Assembly (NCBI GenBank): GCA_037179385.1
Contig: CM074180.1
Span: 28,253,455 to 28,317,454 of the forward strand
Reading direction: 5' to 3'
Origin: Holothuria scabra
Lineage: Eukaryota; Echinodermata; Holothuroidea; Aspidochirotida; Holothuriidae
DNA length: 64,000 bases
A program made the translations under genes and the position numbers. Every line of letters starts with the position of its first letter. Position 1 is the first letter of the stretch. Positions 22,229 to 31,979 of this stretch are shown here, in pieces. Under the pieces are notes generated by a model. That model was given only the letters and a program-made list of their open reading frames with translations. It ran no database searches and had not been told where the DNA came from.

Positions 22229-23164
22229 CCTAAGTGCCGTTAACTAAAATTTGATCTTAACTTTACTAAAAATACGATATATCTACCTCCTAGATATTAT
22301 TTCGTTGCAATGAGTAACGTGAATTTAGTAAATATGATGACCAAATGGGTGTACAGTTGAAATAGCAAAGGGCCAAATTTAGTGAAAAAGCACTAACCAG
22401 CTTTGGGATTGCAGCGTCCTTGAAACGGCGAGCGGCAATAAACTTCCATACCTCATAGAGCTAATCATTACATCGTTCGAAAGCTAAGAAAATGGACTTT
22501 TTTTCATGAATGATGCATGATGATTCAAGTTAAATTAAAAAAATTAGGTCAATTCAAATTTTACCTTTTATAATAAAAATATGAGCCTCAAGTCCCAACC
22601 CGTCAAGTTTCATATCATTTTAAAGCTTGAAATGTCTTCTTTTGACGTATGACATTTTGAAATAACTTCCCAACGTTTGCGAGGCCTTAACGGACGGTAC
22701 AAACTGCTAACGTTATCCCTGATATGCTGTACGCATATCTCTATGTGTGATTCATCGTAGGAAGATGTCCTAAAAAGTGATGGCGAAATCCATCGATATT
22801 TGACGTAATCAGTGAGATTCTGCCGAATATTATCGGATCAGAGACACAATAAAGACTCATTTTTTCATTGCAAGTATGTATTTTGATAATCTGATGTCTA
22901 TTTCTCCCTGAAATTTTAAACTTTTTTCCACCTAAAGTTACGTTCATTGTGCGTACAATGTGATCGTCTCGCGAAACTGTTGTGTGACGTCACAGGTGTG
23001 CGTCATCGCTATTAATAGTAATACTAGGCGTAGGCCTAGGCCTTATTGCATATTCAAGGTAAACCAAGCAGTTATTTCTGGTAAATATCACATTTGAAGA
23101 GAAAAACCATTGTCACATGACTCCCAACAGCCAATCATGAAACTGGGCAGTCTGCTACACTTCT

Positions 23165-23191
23165 TCAATTTGGGATGACTGCTCCTGCCCT
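23165..23191 (-). repeat. Right terminal inverted repeat of the TTAA element
   Basis: 27 bp ending ...TGCCCT, followed by TTAA at 23192-23195. Read inward on the minus strand it starts AGGGCAGGAGCAG. Confidence 0.8.
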
Positions 23192-23195
23192 TTAA

Positions 23196-24732
23196 GTTTA
23201 AGCCTAGGCTATGGTGAACTAATTAAATGAACATAGTGCATTCATATGGGAAAATATATATGTTGGGCTGATTATCTTTGGGTGTGGGCTTGATAACATT
23301 TCATGCAAGTTGCAACACTTGCTAGGCTATAGACCTTGAACAGGGCTTTGTGTTCATTACAGTTACATGGCCTAACACTTAGGCTCATTCCTCTCACAAC
23401 ACAGCCCTTTCAGGGATGTTCACAAACATAGTCACTAACCAGGATGCACAAAATATTAAATAAATGACCTAATTTAATACTTTTTACAAGTTTAAGTATA
23501 GACCTAGGCCTAGGCCCAGATCATACAATGAATGAAAAATGTGTTATTGTTGAGATCTCACCAAAAAAGCTGCAAATAGGGATCATTTTGAACAAGATCT
23601 AAGGAAAAATCTAGCATTGCGTGTGTTGTCCTCTGCACGAGCAGCTGCCATTTTCTTTTGGTGTATGATTGGATTGGAATGCAGTTGCTGAGTGACAGAA
23701 GCTTATAAGTTATAGTCGACACGGCATTCCGAATAATGTTCACTTCTTATTGTTACTGAATGAAAGATAGTAATATGAAAACAGCTATGCAGGTAAAGTA
23801 TCCTTCTTTACCCTCGTGACCTTTGACCTCTACTGAGAACAGTTGTCGAGAACTCGAACATGACCCATTGACCAACTGTTACAGTCAAAATTGGCAGTGA
23901 AACTTTGGCCATCCTTTGATAAACTTTGTGAACATCTTTTGCCAAAAGGTAAATGCGGTGCCAGAGATCATCTGTGTGAAGTTTGGTGAGAATATTTTGT
24001 TATTTGGGGACGCTAGAGATGACGTCCCATGGGCGTCCTGGCTAGTGACTACATTTGTGAACATTATTCGCAATCGGAATGAGCCTAGGCCATGCAACGA
24101 ACACACAACCCTGTTCAAGGGCTATAGATAGGCAACTGTAGGCTGTTACCTAGCCTGTGTTAAGGGAAATGAAGTGCAAGCTCTTACATGAACGTGTGTG
24201 AGAAAAACTTTTGAATCAACCAAATAAGCAGTTTTTAACAAATTTACACATTGAAGCAATGGAACTATCGTTAAAAGTAATCCCACTTAAAACATCATTG
24301 CACAGCCACAAGAAATCAACACACCTGCTTTGGTTTTGTAGCTGTTTTGGTTTCTGACTACTGTAGTAGTGTTATCAGATTATTGTGTAGTCCATCGATG
24401 TGTAGGGTGATTCTAAAACCTGTGACGATGTCACGTCCGTGATGCTTAGAATTTACCGGCACAGCCCGAGTAAGGCCCTGCTGTACTTTTCCAATGTTGT
24501 TTATCAGTAATATTAGGCTCACAGGTATCAGTGACTGTAAGTTACTGCATGAAACTATCTTTGGGTACTCGGCATAGTCATTGGTATGTTCAAATACATA
24601 AATACTGATGATAACATTGTTTGCTAAATTGCTCCTAAATGTTACTGTCATAGGGCTCCACCACAAGAATAACTTACCGTCACGTCACAGAGGGTCGAAC
24701 TTTGCCCTATGTGGAAAGATATTATTAACCTA
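23196..24732. other. Intergenic stretch, no gene recognised
   Basis: Contains 'taggcctagg'-type words and short frames on both strands. A 61-codon minus-strand frame (23558-23743) is directly followed on the minus strand by GTGAGAT, a possible splice donor, but no partner exon or known motif was found. Overlapping 71- and 77-codon frames at 23885-24131 have no features. Confidence 0.4.
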
Positions 24733-25157
24733 AGCCGTGTTCCCATTTGATCCAGGGAGGTGGATCTTGATCTACCGAGGTGGATCAACATCAGTTACCT
24801 TGATCAAGATCCGCGTTCCCATTTGAGTGAGCGGGGTAGATCAAACATGTTTTATGAACACATTGTGCAAGCGGGAAAAGGTCACCAATGTTTACAAGTC
24901 GGCCTGCCATGCATTTCGTATCGATGTATCACAAAAACATACATGAGTGTAACCGGAGATCCAGGGTCACTTGATCTACCGATGTGTTCCCATTACAAAC
25001 TTTGATCCAGCGCGGTGGATCTGATCTACCCCGAATGGTCGATCAAAATCGGTGGATCTTGATCTTGAGTGAGTGTTGTTGATCTGCGTTCCCATTAGTG
25101 TTTGATCCACCTCGGTAGATCAAGATCCACCTCCCTGGATCAAATGGGAACACGGCT
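24733..25157. mobile_element. MITE with 56-bp perfect inverted repeats
   Basis: Starts AGCCGTGTTCCCATTTGATC and ends with its exact inverse. The inverted repeats are 56 bp with no mismatch (24733-24788 and 25102-25157). GATC recurs many times in the arms and interior (GGTGGATCTTGATCTACC-like words). The flanks end in CTA at the left and begin CTA at the right, so a 3-bp CTA target duplication is likely, compatible with PIF/Harbinger-type insertion. At 425 bp without coding capacity, it depended on an enzyme encoded elsewhere. Perfect arms suggest recent activity. Confidence 0.85.
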
Positions 25158-25929
25158 CTAGATTCCAAACAGCTTTCCCGACACTGCTAGACTCGCTGCG
25201 CCAGCGTTCGTGTATTTTCAAAAGGAGTTATCACACGGCACAATGTATTTCTCTGTGTAGAGTGTGGTGTAATTGAGGCAAACTTGGGCGGGTTTGGAAA
25301 AGAAACGCACTAGTTGGTTTTTCATTGCAAGCGCATAAAGGTGTGCGAGATTTGTAATGTTTTGAAATCAGGTTAGGAAATATTGAGCTTGAAAAGGTGA
25401 AAATTTGATTTTAATCAGTCAATGATGGTAAGCATTTTATGTTATCAGAGTTATGACAGACCGTCTTGGATTTTGGTCATTGTCATGAATTTTAACCTTC
25501 ATTACTTACCCTCACGTCACTGATTCGTCATGGATTTCAGACAATCCCAATGCGCAATGCATTCCATTAATTCAAACATAAAGCTCTTTGAAAGGAGTTT
25601 TGATAGTGATTATTTCATTCAGAAGAAAGCTTAATGAATCAACTTTGTTAGAAATAATTTGGTAAAGTGTTCTACTTACTAACTTTTGGTGATAATTCAA
25701 GAGGGCAATTTTCATTATTTTTAGAAAAAATGTGCAAACTACACTACAATTTTGAGTGGTCTTGTGAACAAAGTTGTCTAATTAAACTAGTCTAAATTCC
25801 TCCCCCCGCCTTTACCCTACAGTAAGATCTATAACAGATATTACTCTTAGACAGTACATGCATTATTTTTAGGTCTCTTGCCTGGCAGCAGTGCTTTTGG
25901 CACAGTTGGTTAGGTGCTTTACTGTATCT
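25158..25929. other. Intergenic stretch, no gene recognised
   Basis: AT-rich DNA without notable frames or repeats. Confidence 0.4.
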
Positions 25930-26265
25930 TGAGATAGATAACAGTGAGGGAGATCATACTTTGCATGTGTATTGCCCATATTTAGTAGAAGAACCAGGCT
26001 GTAGTTGTCACTTTAAGATCTGGTCAAGAGCCATTTGGGGTTCACCTGTGTTCATAAGGGTTACATCATGGTAATACAGTCTCAAAGGGTTTACTGTGAG
26101 GGATCACATAATTTCCATGTACGTTACCCATATGTAGTAGATGAACCCTATCAATTTAGTATCTCTCTGGTCAAAAGTCATTTGGGGTCTCCACTCTGCA
26201 GTGGTCAGATCAGTAGAAGTTTGTAATCACAATATTTCAAGAAGTGTAACAGTGAGTGATTTAAT
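25930..26265 (+). repeat. Degenerate satellite array, locus 2
   Basis: Two to three worn units related to the arrays at 2476-2955 and 46912-47985, with 'tatcttgagata', 'gatcatactttgcatg', 'agtagaagaacc' and 'ggtcaaaagtcatttggggt'. Period about 145-150 bp. It is older than the other two arrays. The 63-codon frame inside it (26035-26226) is not a gene. Confidence 0.6.
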
Positions 26266-26605
26266 CAGTGGCAGCTCGTGGCAATGGGCATTGGGCACTG
26301 TCCCTCAAAGAAGCTCCCAATAATAAGGATCAAATTTACAACAGAGCTGAGGGAAAACATTACTTACAATTCCACTAGTTTTACTATCTTTTTTGCCTAT
26401 CCCTTTCCACTCCAACAAAGGGTATACTATTTGCCATAGAACAGTCTTTGCCGATTAAACCAGGGAACTGCTACTGAGTGGTGGATTACTGTACCATACA
26501 TCGTGTAAGATGGACAGATTGCAATGTGCCCCGCTCAACATGGTTGGTTAATTCCGACCAATAGCAATTTGCCCCTCCACATATTTAGATAATGAGCCAC
26601 CACTT
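26266..26605. mobile_element. Candidate hAT-like MITE
   Basis: The left end CAGTGGCAGCTCGTGG and the right end, read inverted AAGTGGTGGCTCATTA, resemble the CAGTGGCGGCTC termini seen in many hAT elements. Length 340 bp, no coding capacity. The 8-bp flanks (gatttaat / cattttaa) match only partly, so the element is old or the call is wrong. Confidence 0.5.
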
Positions 26606-26829
26606 CATTTTAAACATACTGTAGAATGTGTATTGCCAATATTGAGATGATGAATGCTATAATTTTTGGTACTTTAATGAAAGACAGTCAATTTGCAAAA
26701 AATGCAGCAGCAAGGAATCTCTAAGCCTTTTGGCTTTCCGGTTCATTGTGAAATCATTTCAATTTGAAGTTATTCAATTACATTCATATAACTTCTTCAG
26801 TATGGATGATAATCTAAATTACTTTACTT

Positions 26830-29710
26830 ATATGGCTCAATCCATAAACTAGGGGTCCAATGGGGTTTTTACTGACTTTGCCAATATAATGCTATATTTC
26901 AAAAACAGGGAATACATCAAACCAGTGCCTCAGGTATTTTATTATCCTTTACCAACTAGGCTATCTTATGATATATAAACTGAATATCCAAAGTTAAGTA
27001 TTTTGTAGAAAATATACTTCTTTGCTTTGGTGTCCCCCCTCATTTTTGCATAATGGCTGTGACATTAGTGTTTGCACGGGTACTAAAAATTACGACCCGG
27101 GTACCCGATCGCCATACCCGTCGGGTACCCGGGTTACCCGGTATTGCATACAGTGACTAAAAGATATGAGCATTTTGTAAGGCATACTCCATAAGACATG
27201 CATGGTAACATTAACATCTGTATTGGATAGGTATAGCGATCACAGTTCCCAAGTTCAAAAACATTTGATTTGTTAGAAGGTCGTCTCATTTTGTTTTAGA
27301 TCAAAATGACAAGTAAAAAAAAAACGTAACAGAAAACAGTCAAATAAAAAAATTATACTTCCCAAGGCCTATATCAATTTGATATTGAATTTTGGGATGC
27401 TTTCCTACTCGAAAAGCCAGCATAGTAAGAGCTCAAAGCTTCTCCTTTTAAACCACTGATTTAAAAATATCAACTAATCAGAGCCCTGTATTATGGTATT
27501 CTCTTGCACGTCAAAAATTACTGATTGTAAACAAACGACGTCATGTTTGTGAACTTCCCTCATACTACTTTGCAATGTGCGTTGGAATTATCGCTAATGG
27601 GGTATGTACGTTCTTACGTAGCTAGCCTCGTGTCGACATCCAGGCATGGTAACATAACTTTCACACATAAACTTCGTAGTCTGCTCGAGCGCCATTTTGG
27701 GGCAAAATAACGTAATATATACTGGCCTATTTTAAAAAAAATTTTGTGAATGTTTACGGTGTTATTACATTGATGTCGTTTTACTTTGCAGATACCAGCA
27801 AAGTGTTGATTTGCGTAAAACTGACACCTTTAACCATTAAGAAATATTCGAGGATTATACTCGAGGTGGCATACCGTATTGATAATAAGATCATATATAC
27901 ATGCAAGGCTCAGTTTACCTAGCATGCTGAACGTTACTGGCACTGTCTTTGCGAGCTGGGCGGGGGTGATACAGTATGTCTTGCTATGTCTGCGTGAAAC
28001 AGTACAATGTGATTTTGAATCGGCCGTCAGATAGCTTGCTTGCGAGTAAGTTTATAAGCGATATACATGTGATGTGTGAGAAGTAACCCACTATGTGACG
28101 ATAGCGCAATCGGGCCGCACGCTGATAAAAATTTCAACTTCAGAAACAAAGTACAGACAACTATCAAACTTACACATAATTTCTAGGGGCTCTCTTCATT
28201 CTCAGTCTCAGAGAATGTTTACCAAATTGGCAAAATATTTAGTCCATTACCGTGGGCAATGGCGTAAATGAGATGATCCTTTTGCATTCCTTTTTTTTTT
28301 TAGATTCGGGTAGTAGATTTGGAACCGGGTAATACGATGGCGGGCAGGTACCCGGGTACACGGGTTACCCGTGCAAACACTATGTGACATACAAATATAC
28401 AAATTTGAATAATCAGAAAAACATACTTATCACAGACTGAATCACTTTGCTCATGTGTCATGGTAAGGGTATCACCAAAAGTCAACATTTCTAAAAATAT
28501 GAGCATTAGCGCTCCTCCCAGTTCTCCAAATGATACTATTGAAAACAACCTGGCGGACATAACTTTTTGGTGTCCCCCTAGTTATGTTGGTTTTTTAATG
28601 TATATTCCATCATTTCTACAAATATGATCATTCTCAGGTGGCCATTGTTTTCTTGATACAAAAAATAGGTCAAACTCTTTTAGATAGCAGCCCATTTGGA
28701 AAGAAAGAAATCAAAACAAAAGATTTTCTAGGTAAAATTGGATATGAGCAGAATTTTGGTGTTCCCCTCAGTGACTTATGTTGGTAAACGTTGATGTTTC
28801 ACCAATCGCACAAACTAATTAATTTTTGGGTGAACAAAGGCACATGAATAGAAGGTCCCAGAATATTACCAGAAAAGTTAATCCCATGGTTTGAGAATCT
28901 TGTATTCATTCCTAATGAACATTTGATTTTTTTGGTGTCCCCTTTCCTGTCAGAGTTATGTCCGCCATAAGCAAACGAAAAATTTATGAAAATGGATCTT
29001 ATTATTCTATCTTACAGTATACTGTAACTGCAAACAGTGGTTTTTGTTGTGTTTGAAAGTTTCCAGCTCAACTTAACATTTAAAAATCAAACTGGCACTT
29101 TTAATGTTAGGTGTTATGGGGGTTATGGGTTATATTATATATAATAGAGTGTAATATCTTGCTAATATTAAGTATGTCCATGAGGGGACAATAAATAAGA
29201 TTTCAAATGTTAAGTCTAACAATCTTAGGGTGTCAAAGAGGAAAATTTGAATACTTTAACATCATTAATTGGTAAAAATCAGTCAATATTGTACAAAGAT
29301 ATCATATGTAAATGTGTAGACATTTTGGCAACTGAAAATTTTTGAGAAAAATGAAACTGACTTTTCTAATTTTTAGAGTATTTTTTTCAAACTTTTACAT
29401 GTTCTTGTCGCAATGGGTACTAAAACACATTCAAATACAAATTTTCAACCATTTCAGATTTACATCATTCTTGTGGGAGAAGGTTAAAGACTGCTTTGGT
29501 GTCCCCGTTATGTCGGTCAATTTACTGGCCAAGTTTATGTTTGAATGAGCCTCCTCATGCATACATAATGCCCTCTGCAAAAATATTTTTATTTTTTATA
29601 ACTGTTGTTAATACTCTATCATGAGTATAAATTTCAATCAGATAAAATGATTTTTAAATTTTGATCTCATGTCACACTATTGGACCCCTAGTTTATGGAT
29701 TGAGCCATAT
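26830..29710. mobile_element. Transposon with 32-bp perfect inverted repeats, interrupted by a hAT element
   Basis: ATATGGCTCAATCCATAAAC plus 12 further bases at 26830-26861 is exactly inverted at 29679-29710. Removing the nested hAT insertion and its extra 8-bp duplication leaves about 1556 bp. No transposase frame remains. The word TTTGGTGTCCCC or a close variant occurs five times (about 27026, 28566, 28755, 28931, 29495), spaced about 180-215 bp or a multiple once the insertion is removed, so the body looks like a degenerate tandem repeat. TA borders next to TGGCTC would fit a Tc1/mariner-like target, but the superfamily is not certain. Confidence 0.75.
27066..28382. mobile_element. Non-autonomous hAT-type transposon, copy 2
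   Basis: Exact 17-bp ends TAGTGTTTGCACGGGTA and its inverse, with partial matches continuing inward through GGTACCC/GGGTACC palindromic words. The target duplication TGTGACAT is exact at 27058-27065 and 28383-28390. An 8-bp duplication with TAG...CTA ends identifies hAT. Length 1317 bp; no transposase. It is related to 10197-11454, with about 215 bp (around 27655-27875) absent from that copy. It lies inside the element at 26830-29710 and is therefore younger. Confidence 0.92.
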
Positions 29711-30428
29711 CTATATTTTTAGTAAATGTATAAGTAGACTACAAAGTGGGAAGAGACTGAGTTGGTTTAAATCAGTTATTCCATGAAGGGGGGAGGGGAT
29801 ATGGGGGACTTGCCCCCCTTTCCCAGAAAAAAGGAGGAGGGTAACCTCCTCCTTTTTTGTTTCCATAAAAATAAAAAAAAATACCAGGGTCTTGATTTCT
29901 CATCTAAGGAAATGCCTTTAAAGCAAAGTTTGAACTTCCATAAATAAATAAATAAATTAGCCTTTAAAACCCTTCAGATTGCACCTTGTTTTTTCCCCTG
30001 AACCCTTGTGTAAGGTTGGCCATGGGCACCATCGGTTTGTATTTGGGAAATCTGCAGTAATAAATCCTCCCCTTTTTTGAATTTCTGGCAGAACCTCTGT
30101 TGACCAAAAGACATAGGGTTATCAGTGATCTCAAACCGCTTGTGATGTAGTCTTAGCAAGTCATGACACCATAGTCTTGGCTGGTCAATCCTGTGAGAGA
30201 AACACCAGGAAACCCAAAATTGCTGATGTCCATTTCGGCACAATTCCCAGGTGTACTTTTCATTTCATTGTTGCAATTTATCCATGTTGACACATTTCTG
30301 TGGCTTATGATGAACACATTTGCTAGTGTGTCCAATTGCATAAAATAGTAAGTATGTGGCTTAACCGCTTAAGTGATTATACTGTATATGGGGACCTTAT
30401 AAAGTATGTTGCATCTTTTCTTCCATAG
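29711..30428. other. Region upstream of the first AFTPH coding exon
   Basis: Likely the 3' part of an intron in the 5' UTR, since an acceptor lies at 30427-30428. It contains a perfect hairpin at 29827-29858, (TAAA)n at 29941-29956, and two overlapping minus-strand frames (29974-30243 and 30153-30341) that could be remnants of one degraded coding sequence; I do not recognise it. No promoter or first exon of AFTPH can be pinned down. Confidence 0.45.
29827..29858. repeat. Perfect 14-bp-arm hairpin with GTAA loop
   Basis: AAAAAAGGAGGAGG, loop GTAA, CCTCCTCCTTTTTT. A second G/C hairpin (GGGGGACTTGCCCCC) lies just before it. It has the shape of a bacterial terminator, but the context is eukaryotic, so it is reported only as structure. 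Confidence 0.85.
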
Positions 30429-30437
30429 AAAGTCAAA

Positions 30438-31979
30438 ATGACATCAACCAGTGACTCGTTTGTACCCATTGTTTCTTCATCACCACCACCCATTGACTTT
30501 GGATCCAGTGAAGATGAAGATGATGAGTTTGGAACCTTTTCTGCAGCAAAAGTAGAGTTTGATTCTCCACCAGGAAAAAGCAGTAGTAATCCGTTAGGTA
30601 ACAAACATTTTTTCCCCATTGATGTTCCACACGAGGACCAGGATGACAATTTTCAGTTATCTCAAAGCAAGCCAAGGGAAGATGTTCTTCCAGTCTCAAC
30701 CACCTCCTTAGGAAAGCTTAATATTAATGATGGAGATGATGATACAAGGACTTCCACCCAAATTCCAAATTATCAAAAATTTCAAGCCTCCACAAAACTA
30801 GACCAACCTCTACCCAATGGAATTTTGCATCCTGGCTCATTACATGATTCCAGTGAAAGTCTAGAGTTTAAGCAAAATGAAGACAATGTTCATATAAAGA
30901 ATGGCAATTTTCTCCAGGAAAGTAACTGCCATAGTATCAAAAGCAGTGTTGATAAAAGGAAAGAGGATTTCAAAGAGGATTTCAAGCAATTTGATACAGG
31001 GGAAAACCTGCATCATGAGCTTGACGATGGGGAAGCTTCCAGTCAGTCAATGAAAAGTGACTTAGAAGACCAGTCTGGGAGTAACTGGGCTGCATTTGAT
31101 ACATTCCATGAAAAAACAGATGATTCACCTGGTCCTGTCACTGAACCTAAAACTGACATTTCAAGCACCAGCAGCTCACATGAAAATTTACCGCACAACT
31201 CTGAAATGAAATTAGAATATTTAAGAAATAGGGATGAAGATAAAAGAGATGCATCTGGTTTTAGTGTCCAACAAAGTATTCATAAGGAATTACCTTCAGA
31301 ACCACTTGGCATGCCAAGTGTAGCAATGGAAAATGATGATGATGGTGATGATGATGATGAGTTTGGAGATTTTGGTTCTTCCATCAAGGATGACCAAAGT
31401 AACAGTGTTAATACACCAGAAACAGACTTCAAAAGTGAATTTGAGAGGATTGATACTAATGATGATTTTGGAGACTTTGGATCATTTGAATCTAAACCCG
31501 TAACAGGCATTTTTAATCAAGAATCTGGTCATTCAAAGGAAACCTTTCATAGTCCTACTGTAATAACAGGATCTGATTCTTGTGTCAGTGAAAAGGAAGA
31601 AAGCTTGAAGCTTGAAAATTTGACAAAAGGATCGAATGATGATGACTTTGATGATGATGACTTTGCTGAGTTTAGTGCTTTTAAAAGGGACTCCAGTGAA
31701 AGTGTTAAAGCAGATGAAGGGACCTCACAACCGACAGAAAGCCAAGACAATTTTGGTGAATTTGGAGCATTTAAAACTGAAAGTAGCACAACAGATTCAA
31801 CCAATGGCAGTGACTGGGCAAACTTTGGTGGCTCTGGTAGCAGTAGTCGAACAGTTGATAATTTTGGCAATTTTGATAGTTTCAAAGTGTCCAGTTCTAA
31901 CCTGAAGGATGGCTTCGATGGTGATGATGATGACGACTTTGCATCCTTTGAGTCTTCGAGGGCCTCTTCAGTGAGTGTG
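30438..31979 (+). CDS. AFTPH: AFTPH coding exon 1 (residues 1-514)
   Basis: Encodes an acidic, Ser/Asp-rich region expected to be disordered. FxxF motifs after acidic residues occur at 31-34 (FGTF), 309-312 (FGDF), 344-347 (FGDF), 409-412 (FAEF), 439-442 (FGEF), 476-479 (FGNF) and 501-504 (FASF), the type bound by γ-adaptin and GGA ear domains. WxxF motifs at 217-220 (WAAF) and 460-463 (WANF) resemble AP-2 α-ear ligands. The acceptor TTCCATAG ends at 30428, 9 bases before the ATG. Two in-frame donors exist: GTGAGT at 31971 and GTAAGT at 31980. The second fits better and is used here. Read-through into the intron adds a short tail ending at 32027, which is not coding. Confidence 0.93.

Larger units (their letters stand above)
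18332..23191 (-). mobile_element. TTAA-flanked DNA transposon with broken large protein
   Basis: The ends are imperfect inverted repeats: AGGGAAGTTGCAGCCACCCC at the left, and AGGGCAGGAGCAGTCATCCC read inward on the minus strand at the right. 21 of the first 27 positions match. Each end abuts TTAA (18328-18331 and 23192-23195), so the element is 4860 bp with a TTAA target duplication, as in piggyBac and Kolobok-type elements. Its only sizeable frames are three minus-strand pieces (21862 down to 18851) of what looks like one large protein, which supports a single autonomous-derived unit. A 519-bp tail region and a 1.3-kb 5' region flank the coding part. The copy is dead: it has a frameshift and apparently a central deletion. 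Confidence 0.8.

Noticed and set aside
23558..23743. 61-codon minus-strand frame followed by a GTGAGAT donor-like sequence
   Set aside because: A lone donor match is common by chance; no second exon or recognisable motif was found.
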